From JBDKTK01 sp039680225 (GTDB taxonomy: Bacteria; Desulfobacterota; Syntrophia; Syntrophales; UBA4778), in NCBI GenBank assembly GCA_039680225.1, contig JBDKTK010000377.1:1-46776 (forward strand): 46,776 nt of DNA, given 5' to 3'. The notes under the pieces were generated by a model. It ran no database searches and was not told where the DNA came from. It worked only from the letters and a program-made list of their open reading frames with translations. The translations under genes were made by a program, and so were the position numbers. Shown one piece after another: positions 25,477 to 32,314 of this stretch. The first letter of the stretch is position 1. Every line of letters starts with the position of its first letter.

Positions 25477-26459
25477 AAGTTGCTGTCGTTTACAATAAAC
25501 CGGACGAAGGCAAACTGGACTCGATCGACATCCTGGACCAGATGGGGCTTGTGACCGGCGGGATCTCCGATCTTGGATATGAATACAGGGAATTTCCGGT
25601 GGAAGGCAAACGGGATGCCTTTGTGAAGCTTGTAAAAGATGTGAACGCCTTCGCCCCCGATGCAATCTTCAACCTGTTCGAGGGGCTTGAGGACGATCCG
25701 AGGTTCCAGCCGGTGCTCGCCTCGTTTTATGAGATTGCCGGAATACCTTATACGGGCGCGTTTTATGAAGGCCTGCTGAAGACTACGGACAAGATCCTGA
25801 CCAAGTCGGTCCTCGATGCCAACAACCTGCCGACCCCGAGATGGCAGGGCTTCTACGGCGACCTCGGGGCCGTGCGGGTCCCGGCGCCCTGGATCATCAA
25901 GCCGTCCTGGGAGGACGGTTCGGTGGGGATAACGGACAACTCGGTTATCTCCAGCAAGCCGGTCCTTTTCCAGAAGCTTCCCCGGATGTATGAGACCCAC
26001 CGTAAGCGGCCGCTGCTCGTCGAGAACTATATCGACGGCCGGGAATTCAATATCCCCCTCTACCAGCGCGCCGACGGAAAGGTCGAGTTGCTTCCGCCCT
26101 CGGAGATACTCTTCGAGTACTGGCCCGAAGGCAAGCCGAAGATAATGAATTACAATTCCAAGTGGGAAGAAAACTCTTTCGAGTACGAGAATACGCAAAG
26201 GTCGTATGAATGCCAGGATGCCCCGGTAGAGATGATGAAGGAACTTGCCCTGAAGTGCTGGAACATTTTCGACCTGAGGGGATACGCCCGCGTGGACATG
26301 AGGCTCGCCCCTTCCGGGGAGATCTCCATAATAGAAATCAATGCCAATCCCTGTATAACGCCGACATCGGGCTACATAGGCGCAGTCGAGGAGGCCGGCT
26401 ATACTCCCACGGATTTTGTCCGGGAGATGCTCGGAGTCGCCCTTAATGTCAGGAAATAA
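25473..26459 (+). CDS. ATP-grasp ligase, D-Ala-D-Ala ligase type (second of pair)
   Basis: 328 residues, starting at an ATGA overlap with the previous gene. Seen: N-terminal DAIFNLFEGLEDDPRFQPVL, in part, the loop GIPYTG, the ATP-grasp core APWIIKPSWEDGSVGIT, the ligand-binding ENYIDGREFNIPL, and the metal-binding GYARVDMRL..EISIIEINANPC. It is homologous to, but clearly diverged from, the first ligase, so the two probably join different partners. Catalytic Glu and Asn of the C-terminal EINANP are intact. It overlaps the GNAT gene by 14 nt. Confidence 0.85.
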   Translation: MKVAVVYNKPDEGKLDSIDILDQMGLVTGGISDLGYEYREFPVEGKRDAFVKLVKDVNAFAPDAIFNLFEGLEDDPRFQPVLASFYEIAGIPYTGAFYEGLLKTTDKILTKSVLDANNLPTPRWQGFYGDLGAVRVPAPWIIKPSWEDGSVGITDNSVISSKPVLFQKLPRMYETHRKRPLLVENYIDGREFNIPLYQRADGKVELLPPSEILFEYWPEGKPKIMNYNSKWEENSFEYENTQRSYECQDAPVEMMKELALKCWNIFDLRGYARVDMRLAPSGEISIIEINANPCITPTSGYIGAVEEAGYTPTDFVREMLGVALNVRK

Positions 26460-26958
26460 AAATCGCGAATCAGGGAAAGCCCCCCGGCTGCGGACAAAGG
26501 TCCGGCCCGCCGATCCGGACGGCATAAGCAGGATACTCGCATCCGCCGGCAATTTCTACCCGTTTGAAATAGACATCGCGATTGAACTGCTCGACGATTT
26601 TACCCTCAACGGCAGGAAGAGCCCCTACCAGTTTATCTTTGCCGACACCGGCAAAGAGCTTGCCGGCTTCGTTTGCTACGGACCGATCCCTCTCACGGAA
26701 AAACGTTACGACATTTACTGGATAGCCGTAAGCAAGGAGATTCAGAACAAAGGGATTGGCAAAGCTCTGCTGAAGGATGCCGAGAAGAGGATCGCGGCGC
26801 AAAAGGGGAAATACCTGTTCATCGAAACATCGTCCCGCCCCGATTACGCGGACACCCATATTTTCTACGAGCGCTGCGGATACCGCTGCGCCGCGCGCAT
26901 CCCCGATTTTTACCGGGACAACGACGATAAAATGATCTTCATGAAAAAGCTCCTCTGA
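26446..26958 (+). CDS. GNAT-family N-acetyltransferase
   Basis: 170 residues from ATG 26446 (GGAG 9 nt upstream), overlapping the preceding ligase gene by 14 nt. Seen: RPADPDGISRIL start, the beta-4 strand YDIYWIAVSKEIQNKGIGKALL carrying the acetyl-CoA loop Q/RxxGxG/A (QNKGIG), and the C-terminal FYERCGYRCAARI. Probable amine acetylation. Its place as last gene of the kamA operon recalls AblA-AblB, in which an aminomutase and an acetyltransferase make N-epsilon-acetyl-beta-lysine, although this protein is shorter than AblB. Confidence 0.85.
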   Translation: MSGNKNRESGKAPRLRTKVRPADPDGISRILASAGNFYPFEIDIAIELLDDFTLNGRKSPYQFIFADTGKELAGFVCYGPIPLTEKRYDIYWIAVSKEIQNKGIGKALLKDAEKRIAAQKGKYLFIETSSRPDYADTHIFYERCGYRCAARIPDFYRDNDDKMIFMKKLL

Positions 26959-27049
26959 CAAACCTCCACCCTTATTCACCTGGTGGGAGTGAGGAGGCTA
27001 TCGTAAAAAATCCAGCCCCTGTAAATTTCAGGCTTCAAATGGAGATTGC

Positions 27050-27078
27050 TTGACAAGCTCACTTTTTTCATGATAGCA
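27050..27078 (+). promoter_or_regulatory. Probable promoter of the trpL-trpB2 transcript
   Basis: Perfect -35 TTGACA at 27050-27055; -10 is weak (ATAGCA at 27073-27078 for a 17-nt spacer). It is placed 50 nt before the leader-peptide start. Confidence 0.45.
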
Positions 27079-27105
27079 AACACATGAATTTAAAGGAGAT
27101 ATCCG

Positions 27106-27180
27106 GTGTTGAAAAAGTATTGCCTGATAAATCTGGCCTGGTGGTGGCGGGAAATGAAATTCCTGCCCGGACTTGTCTAA
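27106..27180 (+). CDS. trpL: Tryptophan leader peptide (24 aa, three consecutive Trp codons)
   Basis: GTG start at 27106 with AAAGGAG ending 7 nt upstream. The 24-codon frame reads MLKKYCLINLAWWWREMKFL and ends PGLV-stop at 27178-27180. Codons 12-14 (27139-27147) are TGG TGG TGG, followed by complementary segments and a terminator, the hallmark of transcription attenuation by ribosome stalling at low Trp-tRNA. No function for the peptide beyond its translation is expected. A longer ATG-started frame at 27084 in another phase has no such features. Confidence 0.88.
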   Translation: MLKKYCLINLAWWWREMKFLPGLV

Positions 27181-27258
27181 ATTTGAAAGCCCGGGTTGGG
27201 GAATCCCTTCCCGTGCCGGAATATGGACGCCATGGGAAGCCCCCATGGCATTTTTTTT
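27148..27258 (+). promoter_or_regulatory. Trp attenuator: alternative 1:2, 2:3 and 3:4 RNA pairings
   Basis: Segment 1 CGGGAA (27148-27153), directly after the Trp codons, pairs with TTCCCG (27208-27213). Segment 2 TTCCCGTG (27208-27215) can instead pair over 8 bp with segment 3 CATGGGAA (27231-27238; one G-U). Segment 3 is part of the terminator 5-prime arm GCCATGGG (27229-27236), which pairs with CCCATGGC (27242-27249). A ribosome stalled on 27139-27147 would cover segment 1, freeing 2 to pair with 3 and stopping the terminator from forming. Confidence 0.85.
27229..27258 (+). terminator. Attenuator terminator before trpB2
   Basis: Perfect 8-bp stem GCCATGGG / CCCATGGC, 5-nt loop, then A and eight T (27251-27258). 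It sits between the leader peptide and the trpB2 start, so it terminates transcription before the gene unless disrupted. Confidence 0.92.
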
Positions 27259-27310
27259 ATCAGTTGCAGCCTTCAAGCGGGATATCCGAATACATAATGA
27301 GGAGATAATC

Positions 27311-28672
27311 ATGGACGAAATTAAGGTTTTCCTGAGCGACCGCGAAATTCCCCGGCAATGGTACAACATCCAGGCCGACCTGCCCACGCCGTTGCGCCCG
27401 CCCCTGCACCCGGCAACGGGCAAGCCCGTTGGGCCGCAGGACCTTGCCCCGATCTTTCCCATGCCTTTGATCGAGCAGGAAGTCAGCACCCAGAGGTGGA
27501 TTGACATCCCCGACGAGGTCCTGGAAAAACTGCTACTCTGGCGCCCCGCTCCCCTGCGCCGGGCGCGGAATTTTGAGAAAGTCCTCAATGCCCCCGTGAA
27601 GATATATTATAAAGATGAAAGCATGAGCCCTCCCGGTTCCCACAAGGGCAACACCGCAGTGGCCCAGGCCTATTACAACAAGATCTCCGGGGTGAAAAGG
27701 CTCACCACGGAAACCGGCGCCGGCCAGTGGGGGAGCGCCCTGTCGATGGCCTGCAACATGTTCGGGCTCGAATGCTGTGTTTTCATGGTCAGGGTAAGCT
27801 TTTACCAGAAACCCTATCGCAGAATGATGATGGCTGTCTGGGGCGCGAACTGCATCCCCAGCCCGAGCGACACGACCGCGGCGGGAAGAAAGATGCTCGA
27901 GAAAGACCCCGATTCCCCGGGAAGCCTCGGAATGGCCATCAGCGAGGCAGTGGAAGCCGCAATTACAGGAAAGGACACCAAGTACTCGCTGGGCAGCGTG
28001 TTGAACCATGTGCTGCTGCATCAGACCGTGATCGGACTCGAAGCGCAAAAGCAGCTCGAGAAAATCGGGGAATACCCGGATGTGGTCATCGGCTGCGCCG
28101 GGGGCGGCAGCAACTTTGCAGGCATTGCCCTTCCGTTTGTGCGCGACAAGATACACGGGAAGCAGATCAGAATAGTAGGCTCGGAACCCAGTTCCTGCCC
28201 GACGCTGACGCGCGGCCCCTTTGCATATGATTTCGGCGATGTCGCCCAGATGACGCCGCTGCTGGCCATGTACACGCTTGGCCATGATTTCGTCCCCGAG
28301 GCGATCCATGCGGGCGGCCTGCGCTATCACGGAATGGCCCCCATTGTCAGCCACCTGCTCAAGGAAGGGCTGATCGAGGCCAGGTCGTTCAACCAGATCG
28401 AGACATTCGATGCCGGCCTGAAATGGGCCCGGACCGAGGGCTTCATACCGGCGCCGGAAACGACCCACGCCATTGCCGCCGTCTGCGCGGAAGCGAAGCA
28501 GGCCAAAGAGGAAGGTAAAGAAAAGGTTATCCTTTTCAATTATTCAGGTCACGGCATCATCGATTTACCCGCATACGACGCGTTCCTTTCCGGCAAGCTC
28601 GAACAATACGACCTTCCGGAGAGCGAAATCCAAAGGGCGCTCAAGACCATCGAGGGCCTGCCAAGACCATAG
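27311..28672 (+). CDS. trpB: Tryptophan synthase beta chain, TrpB2 type
   Basis: PLP enzyme that condenses indole with serine. 453 residues from ATG 27311 (GAGGAG 6 nt upstream). It is the longer TrpB2 form: N-terminal extension with PRQWYNIQADLP and IFPMPLIEQEVSTQRWIDIP, PLP Lys112 in GSHKGN, ETGAGQWG, phosphate loop GCAGGGSNF, and the C-terminal AIAAVCAEAK and NYSGHG. TrpB2 proteins often lack a TrpA partner and have been linked to indole salvage; here a Trp-codon attenuator controls the gene, evidence that it serves tryptophan supply. No other trp gene is adjacent. Confidence 0.93.
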   Translation: MDEIKVFLSDREIPRQWYNIQADLPTPLRPPLHPATGKPVGPQDLAPIFPMPLIEQEVSTQRWIDIPDEVLEKLLLWRPAPLRRARNFEKVLNAPVKIYYKDESMSPPGSHKGNTAVAQAYYNKISGVKRLTTETGAGQWGSALSMACNMFGLECCVFMVRVSFYQKPYRRMMMAVWGANCIPSPSDTTAAGRKMLEKDPDSPGSLGMAISEAVEAAITGKDTKYSLGSVLNHVLLHQTVIGLEAQKQLEKIGEYPDVVIGCAGGGSNFAGIALPFVRDKIHGKQIRIVGSEPSSCPTLTRGPFAYDFGDVAQMTPLLAMYTLGHDFVPEAIHAGGLRYHGMAPIVSHLLKEGLIEARSFNQIETFDAGLKWARTEGFIPAPETTHAIAAVCAEAKQAKEEGKEKVILFNYSGHGIIDLPAYDAFLSGKLEQYDLPESEIQRALKTIEGLPRP

Positions 28673-28682
28673 TAACCAATGC

Positions 28683-28714
28683 AAGGGGCGGAACACGGGT
28701 TCCGCCCCTTTTTT
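28683..28714 (+). terminator. Rho-independent terminator of trpB2
   Basis: Perfect 11-bp stem AAGGGGCGGAA / TTCCGCCCCTT with a 6-nt loop; the stem's terminal TT and the next TTTT form the U-run. Confidence 0.92.
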
Positions 28715-28802
28715 CCAGCCTCCTCCTGCGCTCCGTGTTCATTGCTTAAACTTTCCGTTTTCGATATGATTCCTGCATTATCCTTAAGGACCCGAGATCG
28801 CA

Positions 28803-30140
28803 ATGGCCAAAGTCAAGGAACAGCGCCCCCTCGCCGACCGCATGCGGCCCGCAAGACTTGCGGATTTCATCGGCCAGGAAAAAATCCTCGGGCCGGGAAC
28901 GCTCCTGAGGCGCGCCATCGAGGAAGACCGCCTGTTTTCCATGATCCTCTGGGGACCGCCCGGTTCCGGCAAGACGACCCTGGCCTGCGTCATCGCGAAC
29001 GAGACCAGGTCCCACTTTGAAACTTTCTCGGCGGTGCTCTCCGGGGTAAAGGAAATCCGTTCCGTCATTGAAACGGCAAAGAAGGAGCTCGAAGGCGACC
29101 AGCGGACGATCCTCTTTGTCGACGAGATCCACCGCTTCAACAAGGCCCAGCAGGACGCCTTCCTCCATCACGTCGAGAGCGGTCTCATAACCCTGATCGG
29201 CGCGACCACCGAGAACCCCTCGTTTGAAGTGATCTCGCCGCTGCTGTCGCGCTGCCGCGTCTTTGTCCTCGATCCTTTAAGCGATGATGATATTTGCGAG
29301 ATCCTCAAAAGGGCGCTGGCCGACAAGGAGAAGGGCCTCGGCGATCTCTCGCTGGAAGCCGAGCCCGATGCCCTCAAGCACATAATCTGGGCGGCGGAAG
29401 GGGACGCCAGGACCGCGCTCAACAATCTCGAAGCCGCCGCCAATCTCGTCCGGGCCAAAAAAGCCGGCGAGAGGATAATAACCCGCGATATCGTCGAAGA
29501 GGCGCTCCAGAAAAAACTCCTCCAGTATGACAAGACCGGAGAGGAGCACTACAACCTGATATCGGCATTGCACAAGAGCCTGCGGGGGAGCGACCCGGAC
29601 GCAGCACTGTACTGGCTCGCGCGGATGCTCGAAGCTGGCGAGGACCCCCTTTACATTGCCCGGCGGATGGTGCGGTTCGCATCCGAGGACGTGGGCAATG
29701 CGGACCCGAACGGGTTGCTGGTCTCGATGGCCGCCATGCAGGCCTTCCACTTCATCGGCCAGCCGGAAGGCGAACTGGCCCTGGCCCAGGCGGCCGTCTA
29801 CCTGGCAACAGCGCCGAAGAGCAATTCCCTTTACACGGCTTTCGGGCGGGTTAAAAGGGAGATCCGCGATACGGGGGCGCTGCCGGTGCCCCTTCATATA
29901 AGGAACGCACCCACCGGCCTCATGAAAGAGCTCGGTTACGGAAAGGATTATAAGTACGCCCATGACTATGAAGATGCATTCACGCCGCAGGATTATCTGC
30001 CCGCGGAACTGTCCGGGCGAATTTATTACCGTCCCGCGGACAGGGGCTATGAAAAGACAATCAAGAGCCGTCTCGATAAATGGCGAAGCATGTTGAGGGC
30101 CAGGGGCCGCCGGGAAAGCGGTCCCGATAATGAGACGTAA
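28803..30140 (+). CDS. rarA: Replication-associated recombination AAA ATPase RarA (MgsA)
   Basis: Clamp-loader-like AAA+ ATPase acting at stalled forks with SSB. 445 residues: RPARLADFIGQEKILGPG start, Walker A GPPGSGKTTLA (about 52-60), Walker B LFVDEIHRFNKAQQDAFL, sensor GATTENPSFEV, then the C-terminal tetramerisation region with SLRGSDPDAALYWLARML and SEDVGNADP. Full length. AAGGA lies upstream of the ATG. The YdcF-like gene starts 27 nt downstream. Confidence 0.95.
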   Translation: MAKVKEQRPLADRMRPARLADFIGQEKILGPGTLLRRAIEEDRLFSMILWGPPGSGKTTLACVIANETRSHFETFSAVLSGVKEIRSVIETAKKELEGDQRTILFVDEIHRFNKAQQDAFLHHVESGLITLIGATTENPSFEVISPLLSRCRVFVLDPLSDDDICEILKRALADKEKGLGDLSLEAEPDALKHIIWAAEGDARTALNNLEAAANLVRAKKAGERIITRDIVEEALQKKLLQYDKTGEEHYNLISALHKSLRGSDPDAALYWLARMLEAGEDPLYIARRMVRFASEDVGNADPNGLLVSMAAMQAFHFIGQPEGELALAQAAVYLATAPKSNSLYTAFGRVKREIRDTGALPVPLHIRNAPTGLMKELGYGKDYKYAHDYEDAFTPQDYLPAELSGRIYYRPADRGYEKTIKSRLDKWRSMLRARGRRESGPDNET

Positions 30141-30167
30141 AAAGAATTAAATTACAGGGGAGCATCA

Positions 30168-30926
30168 ATGTTCGTTTTCAAGAAGTTCGCCGCGGTCCTG
30201 CTTATGCCGCTCGGTTTTTCAATTGTGGTTCTGCTTATCGGCTGGTTCCTGCTTTTTTTCCGGCGCAGGTTCCGGGAAGCCAAGATACTGATCCTTATCG
30301 GAATCCTGCTGCTGGCGATTGCCAGCATCGGCCCGGTTTCAAACATGCTGACGGCGCCCATGGAATCGCGTTATCCGCCCCTTGACTCGAAGAACCTTCC
30401 CCGGAATATCAGCTTCGTTGTGGTCCTGGGAGGGGGCCTGGCGGGAGACGACCAGGACCCCGCGGGCGCCAGCCTTTCGAGGGCCTCCCTCGCCCGGCTC
30501 CTTGAGGGCATCCGGATATACCGGATGTACCCCGGCAGCAAGTTGATCCTGTCCGGGGGGAAGGTGTTCGCGCAGGTATCGGAAAGCGAGGTCATGGCGG
30601 AAAAGGCGCGCTCTCTCGGCGTGAACGGGAAGGATATCATAATGGAAAACAACTCCCCCGATACGGAGAGCCAGGCCAGGCTGGTAAAGCCTTTTGTGAA
30701 GGACAGAAATTTCATCATGGTCACATCGGCCATCCACATGCAGCGGGCCATGGGGCTTTTCCGCAATGAGGGCCTGGAGCCGGTTGCCGCCCCCACGGAC
30801 TACCTTCCGAAAGCAGGGGGAGACCCGCGCCGGTATTTCCCGCAGACTGCGGCGCTCGGAAAATCCGAGGCGGCCCTGAACGAATACCTGGGGATGGCCT
30901 GGTCGAAGGTCAGGGGCAAGATTTAA
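30168..30926 (+). CDS. YdcF/ElyC-like membrane protein (DUF218)
   Basis: 252 residues: two N-terminal membrane helices (about 7-29 and 40-58) and a periplasmic DUF218 domain with the family blocks FVVVLGGGL, RLLEGIRIYRMYPGSKLILSGG, NSPDTESQA and VTSAIHMQRAMGLFRNEGLEPVAAPTDY, in part. ElyC-type members affect peptidoglycan/lipid carrier metabolism; the exact reaction is unknown. GGGGAG is 5 nt before the ATG. Confidence 0.88.
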   Translation: MFVFKKFAAVLLMPLGFSIVVLLIGWFLLFFRRRFREAKILILIGILLLAIASIGPVSNMLTAPMESRYPPLDSKNLPRNISFVVVLGGGLAGDDQDPAGASLSRASLARLLEGIRIYRMYPGSKLILSGGKVFAQVSESEVMAEKARSLGVNGKDIIMENNSPDTESQARLVKPFVKDRNFIMVTSAIHMQRAMGLFRNEGLEPVAAPTDYLPKAGGDPRRYFPQTAALGKSEAALNEYLGMAWSKVRGKI

Positions 30927-31020
30927 CCCTGCCTATACTTGATGACACGGCAACCCATCTCTGATATAGGAAGCCATAATTTTTCAGCCGTTTATCACCG
31001 GCGGGGAGCAGCAGATTAGT

Positions 31021-32283
31021 ATGAGCGATTTTGCAGGCCTTTCCTGGAAGGTTCTGGAGCTTCTCAACAAGGGCGCCAGGATCTGGCACCCCGGTTCCGT
31101 CGACATCGGGGACGAGGTCAATACGGACAGGATCGCAGGCAAAGGGGTCGAGATATTCGCGGGCGCCAGGATTCACGGACCGGAAACCCTGATCTGCAAA
31201 GGGGCCAGGCTGGGCGAAGAGGGCCCGGTCGTTATCAGGGACTGTCAGATCGGAGAAAACGTCGAACTCCGGGGAGGCTTTTTCAAAAACTCCGTCTTCC
31301 TGGACGGAGCGGTCTTCGGCTCATCGTCCCAGGTGAGAGAAAATTGCCTGATTGAAGAGCAGGCGGGCGGCAACCACGCCGTCGGGCTCAAACAGACCGT
31401 CCTCTTCCCCTTCGTGACGCTCGGCAGCCTTGTCAATTTCTGCGACTGCCTGATGGCCGGGGGGACGAGCCGCAAAGACCACAGTGAAGTGGGGAGCTCC
31501 TTCATTCATTTCAACTACACGCCCCACCAGGACAAGGCCACGGCGTCCCTGATCGGCGACGTCCCGCGCGGAGTAATGCTGAATTGCGCGCCCATTTTCC
31601 TGGGCGGGCAGGGCGGAATTGTCGGTCCCTCGAGGGTTGAATACGGCACGGTGCTGGCTGCAGGCTCCATTTTGCGCCAGGACGTCCCGCTCCCTGCCGA
31701 CGGGGGAAGGCTGATAAGCGGGCCGGTTGCCCTCCTGGAGAGGGAATTCCATTGCGGGATGTACACGGAAGTCAGGAAAAAGGTTATCAACAACATACTG
31801 TACATCGCCAGCCTGCTGGCGCTCCGTGAGTGGTACTCGCACGTGCGGAGCACGTTCCTTGCGGGCCGGGAATTCGGGCCGGAGCTGCTGGACGGGGCAA
31901 AAGCCGTGATCGATGGGGCTGTTTCCGAAAGGGGCAAAAGATTAAGGGAGTTTGCGGAGAAGATGGAGCAGTCCATTTCCCTGAGCAGGGAATACCTGCC
32001 CGGGGCGCAATGGGACAGGCTCCGCGCGCAGAAGAAAGAACTTCTTGAAAACCGCTCCGCCCTCGAAGTATGCTTTTCGAGCCATATCGAGGCGGGCTGC
32101 GGGACGCAAGACAGGGACCGGTTCCTTCAGGCGCTCTCCGGGCTGCAGGCGGCCGGCGCCGATTATATAAGCGCGATACGGCAACTGGACGACAACGCCC
32201 GTCGCCACGGGTCCGCCTGGCTGCAAGCCATTGTTGACGGGACCACGGCCAAGGCCCTCGAGATTCTCCCGTCTTTCAAATAA
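31021..32283 (+). CDS. Left-handed beta-helix protein related to sugar-phosphate nucleotidyl/acetyltransferases
   Basis: 420 residues. Residues about 20-235 have the hexapeptide periodicity of a left-handed beta-helix (GVEIFAGARIHGPETLICKG, ARLGEEGPVVIRDCQIGENV, and so on) with loops like those of UDP-GlcNAc pyrophosphorylase/GlmU-type proteins (LFPFVTLGSLVNFCDCLMAGG; HSEVGSSFIHFNYTP). The C-terminal 180 residues are helical with no recognised domain. No N-terminal Rossmann nucleotidyltransferase domain is present, so any transferase activity is uncertain. It ends 31 nt before the GlmS-like gene, suggesting a shared role in amino-sugar metabolism. Confidence 0.7.
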   Translation: MSDFAGLSWKVLELLNKGARIWHPGSVDIGDEVNTDRIAGKGVEIFAGARIHGPETLICKGARLGEEGPVVIRDCQIGENVELRGGFFKNSVFLDGAVFGSSSQVRENCLIEEQAGGNHAVGLKQTVLFPFVTLGSLVNFCDCLMAGGTSRKDHSEVGSSFIHFNYTPHQDKATASLIGDVPRGVMLNCAPIFLGGQGGIVGPSRVEYGTVLAAGSILRQDVPLPADGGRLISGPVALLEREFHCGMYTEVRKKVINNILYIASLLALREWYSHVRSTFLAGREFGPELLDGAKAVIDGAVSERGKRLREFAEKMEQSISLSREYLPGAQWDRLRAQKKELLENRSALEVCFSSHIEAGCGTQDRDRFLQALSGLQAAGADYISAIRQLDDNARRHGSAWLQAIVDGTTAKALEILPSFK

Positions 32284-32314
32284 TGGCAACTAAAAACAGA
32301 TAAGGAACAAACTG

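Larger units (their letters stand above)
26959..27310. other. 352-nt region holding the trp leader and attenuator
   Basis: After the GNAT stop comes an imperfect hairpin (CTCCACC / GGTGGGAG, about 26965-26990), then a promoter with TTGACA at 27050, the leader peptide at 27106-27180, antiterminator and terminator segments to 27258, and the Shine-Dalgarno of trpB2. Each part is listed separately. Confidence 0.8.

Noticed and set aside
24271..25665. 464-codon minus-strand frame opposite the first ATP-grasp gene
   Set aside because: Low-complexity Arg/Gly/His-rich shadow; the plus strand has coupled genes with catalytic motifs.
27084..27308. 74-codon ATG frame overlapping the trp leader
   Set aside because: It has no Shine-Dalgarno at its ATG, crosses the terminator, and gives no recognisable protein; the GTG frame with WWW explains the region.
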